The notes beneath the pieces were generated by a model that saw only the letters and a program-made list of their open reading frames with translations, did not search any database and was not told the origin of the DNA. Below are positions 40,201-52,557 of a stretch of DNA of 64,000 bases, in pieces; the stretch's first letter is position 1, and each line of letters opens with the position of its first letter. Origin of the DNA: Branchiostoma floridae (Eukaryota; Chordata; Leptocardii; Amphioxiformes; Branchiostomatidae); the NCBI RefSeq assembly GCF_000003815.2, contig NC_049987.1, positions 24,635,015 to 24,699,014 on the forward strand, in the 5' to 3' direction. The translations under genes and the position numbers were made by a program.

Positions 40201-43200
40201 ATTTTGGCTGCACTACACAAGATAGATAAGTCCCAATTCTATGGCTACTTGTCACTTCAACATTTTGGAAAAGTACTGCATGAAAGGTTTATTATTTGTT
40301 CCGACACTTCATATCAAGAAAATTCTATACACACACAGAGTCTATATAGTACCCAATAGTACAAGAGTACCCAACTTAAATATCTAGATGTACTGGTGCA
40401 CTTAAACTCAAACTAAAAAACTAGGCGCACTGCTGTAATTTTGGGTGAACAAAAGTGCAATATGCACCCGATATATTGAAGCCCTGCAATGTTATCATAA
40501 TATGGTCAGTGGGACAATGACCCAAATGATACATCAGCCGTGAAAAGAAGTCATGGTCCAATATCTCTTCCTGTTGTGAAAACAAAGACTTGTATTAGTG
40601 AAAGTATTTGATGTATGTTAGAAACAGTGTGAGGTCCTGTTGGTTGATGTATGTTAGAAACAGTGTGAGGTTCTGTTGGTTGATGTATGTTAGAAACAGT
40701 GTGAGGTTCTGTTGGTTGATGTATGTTAGAAACAGTGTCAGGTCCAGTCGGCCTAATGCTAATGGTTAATGTGTTTGGCCCAGAACCCAGTGGCCTGAGT
40801 TCGAATCCCAGAGGCCTGGGTTTGAATCCCAGAGGCCTGAGTTCGAATCCCAGAGGCCTGGGTTAGAATCCCAGAGGCCTGGGTTAGAATCCCAGAGTCC
40901 TGAGTTTGAATCCCAGAGTCCTGAGTTCGAATCCCAGAGTCCTGAGTTTGAATCCCAGAGGCATGAGTTCGAATCCCAGAGGCCTGAGTTTGAATCCCAG
41001 AGGCCTGAGTTTGAATCCCAGAGGCCTGAGTTCGAATCCCAGAGGCCTGAGTTTGAATCCCCTGCCCTAGATACAGTGGGTAACAACGCAATACCCTACT
41101 GCTGCTAAAAGGCTATGTATGAGACTTCCTTTATATACCCTCTAAAACAGTGTAACACTGAGATTCTTATTGATATTACAAGTAGATCCTAGCAATGTTT
41201 CAAAATAGATTACTTCTGTGGTTATAACTTATATGGTGGGATTAACATAGAAGTGAGGACCCATAAAGTTAATGAAGTGTTGAGTTTAATTGACTGGAAA
41301 AGAAGATTGGAAGTCAATTTATTGTTGAATCCCATAGGATAGTCTTCATTACGTATGTTCGAGAGTTAATTTTCTTCAGGTAATAACTTTCATGCTCTGA
41401 GTATAAATGTAGAAATCTACTGTGTATGATGCACCATGATAAGTAATTTAAAAGTACATTTTACACTCTACAATAAGTACATTGTGTAGAATTTAGCATT
41501 GGTAGGTTGTCTTCATATTTGGTGAAAGGGCAGGTCTTGGAAGTTGCACGAAACCTTGGAATTTTATTAGATTTTGGGCTCCCTAGCAGTTTGTTATAGT
41601 ACTGCAGTTGGGCTGCTGGTTTTGATGTGATGTGTTCAGGACATACTGTGGTCATGATTTTTGAGTGGTCTGTAGTCTTTTTATGTCCTATGAAACTTTG
41701 AATGCCTAGTACTGTACTAATGATGATTTGGAAAATGCATTTTGATCATATTGTAGAAGCAATAATCTAAATCTAATAAAATTTTCATTTTTATTTTTTT
41801 CTGCAGGTTGAAGGCCAACAGGTTCGTGAACTGTTTGAAGATCTGAAAGATGGAACCAAACTTCTCAGCCTGCTGGAGATCCTCTGTGGAACTAAATTGG
41901 TCAGTAAACTTCATCTGTGTTTGTAGAAAAATTAGTCATTCTAAAATAGCCGTATCTGTATCTAAACTCAACACAAAAAGTTTGGAATATCAACTTCTGT
42001 TGATCATATTTCTGTTGTTTCTGCATCGATTTCAATATATTATATATCTATAGAAAGCTTGAATGATTTTCTTTCCGATGGCATCAAACTCATTTCTGTT
42101 GTTAACTCGTGGAACACGCACTAGGCCTGCCTACGTAAGTGGGTCTCGAAAAAAAGTGCCCAATTCCCCCGTTTCTGTTCAACACTGTAAACTTCATCTG
42201 TGTTCGTAGAAAAATAGTTGTTCAACGTTAATGTTGCCCCTGCTTCTCCTTGCTGATTTGAGAAGTAGCGGTATTAAGGTTTAATGTTAACGGTTGAGAA
42301 CATAACAACTACCTCACAATAGCACAGTTTCACGTTACACCTTTAGCACAAAAGTTATATGACTCTGAGGACGACAGCATAGGAAAGAAGACTGTCAAAA
42401 CATTTGTACAACAGAAAAAAACAAGGTTTTAAAACCTGATGCAACTATGAAACAATAAAATTTTGTTTGAATATTTGGAGTATTGTACAAACCAGTTTCT
42501 TTGGTCAAACCAGCAAATCTGAAAGACTGACATCATAAAGACAACAAGATCATTTTAACATCCTTTGTGAGACAAACCCTAAACCCTCATAGCAATTAAG
42601 GAATTCCAGATTCCAACATTCTGGTTGTTCCAGCACTAATTGTCCCACATTCCAGGCGCTAGGAAAGCCAGATGTATGAAAACACTTTCCTGGGGCTTAA
42701 CGGATCCCAAACTGTCCCAGTTCTTTCAGATGGGTTCAGACTGGCAGTTCATGAAGCCGTGATAAAGTACTGTTTAGTTTGGTGATATGATGTGGTCATT
42801 TTTCACACCTGTCTGATGTAAAAATGCTAATAATCATCTGGTGTATTTTGCCAGCCAGTAGGTACCCCAAGTATGAGTAATGAGGCTGTTAAACGTGGTC
42901 GAGGCACCTCCTCGAGCACGGGACCCCCGTTTTACGTCCTTCCCGGAAGATGATTTCGTGGAAATCTTTTTCGTGAGGCTACAGCAATCCGGACGTCCTT
43001 GGTTGGTTCCCCATCCAAGCACTATCCGGACCGCGCGTTGCTTAACTTCTGAGATCGAGGGATCGGGTGTACCAACGCGCCACGCAGCCGATGATATGAT
43101 GTGGTCATTTTTCCATGTCTGGTGTAAATTTGCCGTTTGAAAGGTGCAAAGATCCAAAGAGCACAAGGGAAACCATGGAGATACAATCATGGTAAAGACA

Positions 43201-45821
43201 CGTGAAAGAAGCAGTGAGCAAACGTCTGAACTGAGAAAAAGGGAGAAAGTTAAATTCCGTAAAGATCTGAGTACCAAAAGATTGAAGAAAGTGATTTACA
43301 AAGAGAACAAAGGGAATCTACGAAGGGACAATGCAAAACAACAAAGAGAGAAATACAATACCTAGAATTGCTTATTAAATTTTCCTTGGGTAAATTGGGC
43401 CTTATAATGTCAGTTTGAAGCTGTTTTGTACAATACTCCCCATATTCAAATTAGATTTATTGTTTCATATTCAGTGACAGGTGTCAAAAGCCTACAAGCT
43501 GATTGATAAGTACTGCATTTACACCCATTGTAGTTTTCAAAACGAGGCAAGTTTACTCATCTTGCTTTTTCTAAATTACAACAAGCTCTACAATGAATGG
43601 CTGATGCAAGAAATTCCAATCATGTTCCTCTCCTATTGGCATGCACAAAACAAGATTTTACCAGTTACAAATTGACCTCTTTGGCTTGGTGCAATCTCGG
43701 CACTACCAAGGCGCTAGCCGTATCGAGCACTATTGACTTATTTATATGTTATTTCCAATAACCTCATTTAGAGGAGCCAAAGATTTTGCCATTACCGAAA
43801 TCTAACTGTTGACTGTAGTGCCTTTAGGTCATGTAGTAGATCTGTGCTTTACAATGAAGATTTATTCCTCAATATTAACAGATGATATTGTCCCACAAAT
43901 TTGATAAAGTGTTAAAGAATCAATTTTTGATCCTAAAATCACTAAGTACAGGTAAATTTTCTTATCGGCTATGTAGAGAGCGGTTACTGTAAACGCATTT
44001 ACGATCTCAGTGATTTTGAATTTCCTGGTAAGGAGAAAATGGAGTGTTTGCGGTAGTTTTGAGTTCGCTGTAGCGCTTGAATCACATATCGCTACATGAA
44101 TGGAAAAAATGATGACTTTACGGAAACTAGCGATTTGACAAGGGTACTGCAGACGGACAGAACAGTTGCATCCAACACATCATAATACTGTACAATATGT
44201 ATTACGTACATGTGATGTTTAGACAAAGGGGTAGATGACAGAAGACAGAACAAAATGTTTCATGGTGATTTTCCTCTTCATCGTGAGTGCATGAAAATAG
44301 TAGTTTGTAACTGCAAACCTAGCTACATTTACGGTAATTTCCTTGAGGTGCGCCGTGCTCGAAGATTTACCCCCAGCCCGACTCCCAAGAAACATTGCAG
44401 ACCTGCAAAGTGCCGACACGGAGACTTGATATACTGTAATGTTATTAGGTGGAGGATCCCTTTATTGCACTCTCTCCTTATGTAGATTATGAGGAAATCA
44501 CTCACAGCAATCAGTCAAAGTGGTTCCCCCGGGTAAATGTTAGGCCGAGGAAAAAAATGTTTCCTGTTTCAGTCCTGACAAAAGTAGGGGCGGGAGGTAG
44601 GGATTATCTTCCTTCTTTAATCTTTTTTTTTTAGACATAGGCGAAAACTCTAGTGATACAATACATTTTAACAAACTCAAATGCATGAGGACACTTATAT
44701 TTTCAATGTCAAACTTCAATTTTGTGCTTAATGGTTACAGATCTGTGGATACATTTATGCTATATTATGTATAACAGGTGGTATTTTGACTTTAATAGGA
44801 AGCTGGCTGAATAAAGATTTTAGAAACTATGTGACTCCACTGTCCACCCAATAAAAGTCTAGGGTCGGCAGGTTTTTCTAGGATAGGTCGAGAAACAGGA
44901 AACACAGCATTATTTTCCTAGGCCTGAAGTTATTGCAGTGGGAAGATATCACTGTTCCCTTTTACAGTCGGCGGTTAAGGCTGATGCTTGTGACAACCAA
45001 TAAGGATTATATGGAGACGAGTAGTTTTTTGCGGTCCCAATTTCACTTCCTTCACCCATTTGATTCGCTGCGTCGGCTTGTTTCCCTGGTCATGCAGAGT
45101 GTCAGCGCATACTGTGTGCTGTAGGTAAAGACTTACGCTTCATCTAGTTTCCGATGTTAGGAAAAGATTTGTTTGTAGCTCAGGTTCGGATCTGGTGACT
45201 TTTGTGACTTCTTCAGGTGAGTAAGGTATCTCGACAGGTGAGAAAGGTATGTCCCTTAGACCATACCGTCTTAATTTCTTGTTTCTCGGATGTTTCTCAG
45301 CAAAAAAATCAGCAAGCGCTCACAAGGAAAATGGAGGGCAGGGAGGCAAACCTGGAGCTGGTTTTATTCCCTTGTTAATACTTTGTGTATCAAGGTCCGT
45401 TTTTATCTTGATTTTGCCCCAAAACAATATTTTTTATGAATCAGAGAACCTAGAAATTGAATAAGTGTGGCCTAAGGAAAGATATGTCACAAGCTTAAAA
45501 AAAGGAGCGCTAGATACAGATGGTATGTCCAATCTGTAATGCTTGTCCCTGCCGCTGGAATTAATGTGTTGCCATTTCATTTTGTGTTCCAGGCTCGCGA
45601 GAAGGGTCGTATGAGAGTACATTACCTGAATAACGTCAATAGAGCACTGCAAGTACTAGACAAGCATAACGTGAGTATGCCTCTGCCTCTTTCCTTCCTG
45701 TGCCTTGGGCTATCTTGAGAGTACTCTTTCTTCTACTGCTTTTGTTAGAAGATGGCTTAAAGATTTCTGGAAGATGGACAACTTTTGAAAGTCGTAACAT
45801 AGTCTCAAGATAATGTCTTGA

Positions 45822-45878
<57 letters not shown>

Positions 45879-48800
45879 ATGTCAGCTTAAAGAGAATGAC
45901 AATCACAGTACTACAATATTTACTGAGTACTGTAGTTCTTGATCTAAGGTAAATTCATTGCAGTGACTTTAGCGGTCACTAATTACAGTTACCACTGAAA
46001 TTTCATTGTTGCAATCGCTCTATTACTGTGCTGAGGCCAGCTAGAACAAAAGTTGTTCCCACCTCCAGTCCAGAATGAAATGCTGTGAGTTACTCCTTTT
46101 GTCCCAAACTGGTAAAATTCCTTACTGGGATATTAGATGGATTCACGGTATATGTTAGATGTATTATGGCTAAGATAAGTGACAGAAATCAACTTCAGAA
46201 ACAAAAGTCCTTGATTTCCATACGTCAGCTTTTTTCAACATCATATATGTAAGTCAGCCAACTCCTTTCAAATGAATTGTATGTGTGCATGTTAAAGATG
46301 TCATTCACATGCATCAGCTTGAGTGGCCTAGTCACAAGTCTATAACAGACATTAACTTGAGTGGCCTAGTGTTGTATGTCTTCACAAGTCTATAACAGTG
46401 CAGGCCTGAGTGCCTGTGGAAATAGGTCAGCGGATGAAAAGGTGTGATGAAAATCAGCTGGGCCCACACTCTGACAAATGATCAATAATCATGGTGAGGC
46501 AAAGCCATATGCTCCACCTGTCAATTCAGAGACTTGCAGGGTTGGACAAGTCCACTAGCCCGATTCTCCCGGGCTAGTGAAATGCTGATTGGGCAAGTGC
46601 ATAACCTACCCCGATTGAGCAAGTAAGGTTTTTCTATGAGTGAGATTTTGATCTACTTCTTACTTTTCATACTCATGGCATCAAGCATTGTTTGACACCG
46701 GAAAAGTGTCAATGATAAAAGAATTTGATTGATGGAAGTGCAAAAACATGTAAAAATGTTACCTAAATTTCGGGCAAATGAAAAGTTGGTTCGGGCAAGT
46801 AAACTTTTTGCCTGCCCGATAGGACAGGTGAATTTATGAAAACTTGTTAAACTCTGGGCTTGGTTTCTCAGCAACTAGCCCTTTTTGTCAATGAATGTCC
46901 AAGCCATGCAGAACTACACATCAGTTCATGTTCAGACTTGCCTCAGAGTCAGTTTTCATATTGGTTTTGCAATTCAGCATTATTTTTTGAATGTGAGAAC
47001 CAAAAAATTAAATTGGTGTTGCCTAAATTGAAATTTAATACACACAACACCTGGAATTGAATATACCTCATGTAAGTAGAACACATAGCTCAGGTGAACC
47101 ATGTCAAATTGCTTGAGTAAGCACTTTCATACTTCATAAACCAATGTTCTGCTGGAAGGATTGACACCCTCTATCAAAATGGCTTGTGTACTGAAGAAAG
47201 AATATTAAGCTGGAAATGGGGCCATGAATGTTTATTTAGGATGAAAGTTCATCTGTATTTGTAAATGACATCATGAATGAAGTAATATGTTGGAAGAAAT
47301 TGGAACTCATCTCAAATCTATGGCTGTGTAGGGTTTTGTGCAGTTTAATCTTCTTTCATGAATGTTCTTGCATCACATATCAAATATCCGAACACAGATG
47401 CCAAAATTACTAAACTTTGAACTTGTAGATGTTTGCTGTGCAATGAAAATGACGAGTTGGCAATATTTTTTATTTTGCCAAAGTAACAACTTAAGTGTTA
47501 CTTTGCAATGGAAAACAGTAGATATGTTTACAATTTGTGTTCACAGTAACAGGTCACCAACAAAACCACAAACTGAAAGACACAGCAAAGATTTCAAACT
47601 GTACTGTACATTTAAGAGCTGTTGTCTAGATTGCATTGACCAGGTCTCGTAAAGATTTGGTTTTTGGCAGGAATGACAAAGAGGTTGGCTCCTATGGCGG
47701 GACAAGATCTAATTTCTGATCCAATTTCCTCTGCCGTTTACAATTTGCAGTCGAAGGCTGAGGTTTGGCAGAGGTTCTTAGTCCTGGTGTCTTGCCAGTG
47801 GATACCTAGCCTGGTAACCTTTCTCCTTTGGAGGGGTGTTTTACCTGACCCAGGCTGCTAAGCATCAACCTGCTTCTGCAACTAATTTTTGTCCCCCTGA
47901 TGGAGCTATAAAACGGAAACCAACTGTGAAAAGATGTGAAAGAAATTTTGCAAAGATCTCCAGAAATTCATCTCAAATGCCATTGAACCAAGCTGAGTCT
48001 ACTCTACTGACAAAATTTGCCCCTCAAAATGCTGGAAATAACGTTTCAGAGGGTCTTCAGATTTCAAAACCTTCCCAGACCTCCCTTGGACCATCACATG
48101 GAAGCCTACGACAATTTCCATTAAAAATCCAGGGGCCGGAAACAAAATTCAGGTTGGGTAGAACACTGGTTACCAGCCTAGCGGATACCACCGGTGAATT
48201 GTTCGATCCTTCTGACATGTGGGGACCCTTTGGTGGTCCCAATGATCGATTCTCCATTTATCTGGATTGTAACAACGACTGTTCAGGCCTATAATAGACG
48301 ACGGCTTGTGAAAGTAATCGTAGCAGCCATTCAAGTTCAAGTGCAGATACGTTATTCTGTGTCTGACGAAAGGGGAACCTTATCCTGGGATTTAGGGCAA
48401 ATGTTGTTTGGGAACCGGATACATCGGAAGAGGATATAGCGATTGTGGTTCGATTTCTTCTTTGTTACTTTGTTTCTGCCAAGGTAAATGCATTGTAGGT
48501 TTGGAAAAAAGATAAGGCTTGATTTTTTTGGCAAAGCTCAACTTCCTTTCCTGCTTGGTTGTATATAATGTCTGAAAGAGTAATAATTCTGCAGACAAAA
48601 ACATTTTGTTCACAATCACACAAAGTACTAGTAATCTTCTAACTAATTAAAACTCAAGGCATTTTTGTACAAAAGTCTGAGTCGGGACCCTAAGTAAAAG
48701 CTTTTAAGCTAAAACTGCGTAAGAAGACCACTTAGGGGACTTGGTCTAAATAGACAGGTGGTTTCTTAAGACAGGATTCGTAATGGTTGTGTCAGTTATA

Positions 48801-51800
48801 AAATTATCTAACAAACAACCAAAAAGTGGTTACATTGACCAGGTGGTCCTTAAGTAGAGGTGCTCACTCGCAGGGTTGAACAAGTTTTCTAAAATCCACT
48901 TGTCCTATCGGGCAAGCACATAAAAAATGTACTTGCCCGAACCAATTTTTCACTTGCCCAAAATTCAAATGTCACTGTTACTAGTATATGCATTTTCACT
49001 TCCAGCAATGGAATTCTCTGTAGACAATTGCTTGATGTCATGACTGTAAAAAGTAACAAGTATGTCAAAATTGCACTAAAATCAATGGAAAAATCTTACT
49101 TGCCCGATCGGACAAGTGGGGTAGGACATGCACTTGCCCGAACAGCACTTTCACTTGCCCTGGACAATAGGGCTAGTGGACTTGTTTATCCCTGACTCGT
49201 ACAGGTTTGACTGTATTTTGTGATTCCGTTCCTTTTGAACACACACAGATCTTAAAACAATGACAGTTGTACTTGTCTCAGCAATTTCGGCAATTAAAAT
49301 GATAGAAACCAAAGGCACAGCACAGATGTTAAACCTAGTATCCTTCCTTCAGAACTTCTTACCAGGACTTGGCTTCTCTCCAAATTTTCCATTTTCCTGA
49401 TTGGACCCCAGGGATTTATAGAAGACCCTTGTGACACAAGGAAGGGGCTGGTGGTCTTGCCAATGTCCACCTAAGCAGCTCCTCCTGCAGTTTGTTGGTC
49501 TATACATCTTACCCTTAGCCTGGAGGCCAGACCCTGTCCAAGGCCATGCTTATCTCTTTGCTAATAGCCTTCTGCTGGGGTGAAACATGGTGTCATGTTC
49601 CTAGAGTTAGCTGTGTAAAAATTTCCTTGGTGGCATGTTAATCTAAGGGCACAACCCACCATACGTGCAAATACGAGCTGTCTATGTGCCAAAACGTGGG
49701 CAATTTTTGGGGATCCGTGAGTAGGAAGTACTGCCTCCGTAGGAAATCGTACGGAATCCAACACTCCATCCATGCTCTTGCCAGTCCTTCCCGGTCTCCC
49801 CACGTTTTCAGAAAAACGTGGCGGACGTGGCCTCCCAAAAAATGTACGGACAAAAACCATGTACGGCGGATTGTGCCCTTAGCTTTAGGGCAAGAGCTGA
49901 GAAGCTTGGAAAAGCGCTGTTCCTGATGCAAAATTTTATAGATTTTTTTTCCTCAGCATTTTCAAACTTTTTTTACCAAGAGATCAGATTCCTGAGGAAT
50001 TGAGGAAAGGTTATCTTTTACCGAATGCTTACACCTCAGGGAATGAAGGTGATTTACAACATTGTAATAATTTACATCTACGAGGCTTTTGATGTGTATT
50101 GCATCAAGAAATTGCCTGAAAATAAATCAGTACATGCCATAACTAGGGCTGGGTATCGGTACAGCGTACCGGTACAAAACCGGTTTTTCTTATTGGACCG
50201 GTCCAGAAAAACCGGACCTGAAAAAATTAGGTGGACCGGATGTTGGACCGATTAGAAAATTAACAGATTATTTCATCAGGTATTCACACGTTTTGGCACT
50301 TGTAGATGGAAGAAAATAACAAGAGTGAAGTAGAGTAGAGTTTATTATAATTTTTACCAAGTTTTACAGCCAATCGTACAGGTGCAGTTAGCGCTGTAGG
50401 GTTTTAAAACGCCAGTATGAGTCTAATACTCCACCAAACAGATTTCTTTTTAGTGAAATGGACCATTGATATGAGTCATACTGAATCAGGTCCAGGTTCA
50501 GGTCCGGACCTGGACCTGATCCTCTGGACCTGAACCGGACCTGGACCTGAATTTTCTGTACCGGTACCCAGCCCTAGCCATAACAAATACACTGCAGCAG
50601 TATTACTAAATTATGATGTCTTAAATATCATTTGACACTAATTTTACATCTAGTTTACCATTTGTGCATTTCGAATAACTGTTTGCATTAAGAAATTGCA
50701 CTAGATGCCATATCAAATATACGGCATCAGTGTTCCAAATGACGATATCTGAAACATCATTTGACACACCATATGTTACTCGTCCTCCCATAAACAGATG
50801 GGTAGTAAATTGAGACCTAAGCCACGAACTGCCCGCAATCTGACCGGAATACTTAAATTCTTGTGGGGATCCGATACGTTATCGGCAACTTTCATCAGAA
50901 AATCTGCGGCCTTTTGAAACATGAAGACATCAGCATGCTATGATGGGAAAGGACTTGTAATGACAAGGTCAAGTGTAAGGTATTACGTGTATAAGCATAT
51001 GAGAGGATTGATGTGATGATATACCCTGCACTTGGTACTGGCTGTCTTGTCTGTGAAGCTGGTGAGTTAAAAGGAAGCTGTGTGGAAGTATTTTTCTGGT
51101 GTGTAAGTGAGAATGTTTGTTCTTTTACAGGTTTCCTGTATTATGTATTTATTTTGCGCTCTCTTTTAATGGTTGCAAACAGCCCAAACATTGCTTTCTT
51201 TTCCTCTTTACTGTTTTGATCAGTGGCTATGTTTGGGCTGCTGCTTTCTATTATTGTCTCTAGAAAAACCTCTCCTTCCCTTTACTGTATCTGTAAGTTT
51301 AGTGAGTCAACAATATTATAGACTGGAAACCCAAGCTGACTATTGGCTTGGTTTAGAGTGTTCTGGTATAAAAGTTGTTTCTTGAACAAGCTAAATTTGT
51401 CTTTTTCTCTCCTTACCATTATTGCAAGTAAACCAAGCACACTCTGGGTTTGGATTTTGTAGCATTCTTGTATAATATGACACAGTGTTTGTAAACTACA
51501 CGTACAAGTTGAATGGTTTTCTCTCTCTCTCTTTCCTTTTTTTCTCCAGGTTAAGTTAGTTAATATCAGTAGCAACGATATCGTAGACGGCAGCCCCAAG
51601 CTGACTCTGGGGTTGGTCTGGAGTGTTCTTCAACTTCTTGTGTAAAAATTGTTGCACATGCAAGCTAAATGTCCCTCTCCCTTTACTTTTTTTCTGCAGG
51701 TAAAGTTAGTTAATATCAGTAGCAACGATATCGTAGACGGGAACCCCAAGCTGACTCTGGGCTTGGTTTGGAGCATCATTCTCCACTGGCAAGTAAAGGA

Positions 51801-52515
51801 TGTTATGAAAGACGTGATGGCTGATCTACAGCAAAGCAACCTGGAGAAAACTCTCCTCGCCTGGTGCAGGCAAACCACTCAGGGGTGAGTTATTGTGTGT
51901 GTGTGTGTGTGTGCCAGTCTGTGTGTGTGCCAGTCTGTGTGTNNNNNNNNNNNNNNNNNNNNNNNNNNNNNNNNNNNNNNNNNNNNNNNNNNNNNNNNNN
52001 NNNNNNNNNNNNNNNNNNNNNNNNNNNNNNNNNNNNNNNNNNNNNNNNNNNNNNNNNNNNNNNNNNNNNNNNNNNNNNNNNNNNNNNNNNNNNNNNNNNN
52101 NNNNNNNNNNNNNNNNNNNNNNNNNNNNNNNNNNNNNNNNNNNNNNNNNNNNNNNNNNNNNNNNNNNNNNNNNNNNNNNNNNNNNNNNNNNNNNNNNNNN
52201 NNNNNNNNNNNNNNNNNNNNNNNNNNNNNNNNNNNNNNNNNNNNNNNNNNNNNNNNNNNNNNNNNNNNNNNNNNNNNNNNNNNNNNNNNNNNNNNNNNNN
52301 NNNNNNNNNNNNNNNNNNNNNNNNNNNNNNNNNNNNNNNNNNNNNNNNNNNNNNNNNNNNNNNNNNNNNNNNNNNNNNNNNNNNNNNNNNNNNNNNNNNN
52401 NNNNNNNNNNNNNNNNNGTGTGTGTGTGTGTCTGTGTGTGTGTGTCTGTCTGTGTCTGTGTGTGTGTTTGTCTGTGTGTGTGTGTGTGTGTCTGTCTGTG
52501 TGTGTGTGTGTGTGT

Positions 52516-52557
<42 letters not shown>

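Larger units (their letters stand above)
14880..41806 (+). other. Intron 2 (26.9 kb), repeat-rich
   Basis: The longest intron; recognisable elements are listed separately. In 15000-15430, 16840-17300, 18300-19080, 19300-20180, 20590-21020, 21120-22850, 23070-24215, 24570-25270, 26000-26330, 26710-27490, 27800-28220, 28480-29180, 29600-30140, 30920-32830, 33860-34700, 35290-35965, 36200-36970, 37300-38150 and 38940-39430 I see ordinary non-coding sequence with scattered repeat scraps. No nested gene could be supported; the best unexplained frame is at 17315-17932. Confidence 0.7.
41900..45592 (+). other. Intron 3
   Basis: It holds the 5S-derived SINE (42805-43091), a repeat at 43985-44150 and a MITE at 44548-44929. 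The first 40 bases after the donor (GTAAACTTCATCTGTGTTTG) recur at 42187. The rest (42230-42780, 43115-43980, 44930-45590) shows nothing I can identify beyond repeat scraps. Confidence 0.7.
45671..51699 (+). other. Intron 4
   Basis: It contains a (TG)n tract, MITEs at 46537, 47807, 48871, 49643 and 50144, and three decayed or near-intact copies of the 5' part of exon 5 at its right end (51268-51645). In 45880-46530, 47035-47790, 48300-48870, 49200-49640 and 50590-51260 nothing specific was recognised. Confidence 0.7.

Noticed and set aside
40759-41091. Two overlapping minus-strand frames of about 108 codons with repeating SGI(R/Q)TQA and NSGLWDS
   Set aside because: They are produced by the 21-bp B-box array, whose period is a multiple of three; no start context or conservation.
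43000-43091. Functional 5S rRNA gene on the minus strand
   Set aside because: Only the internal promoter half is recognisable, with many substitutions, and it continues into a SINE body.
47836-48294. 152-codon plus-strand frame
   Set aside because: It lies mostly within a MITE (47807-48180) and ends in unrelated flank; no recognisable domain.
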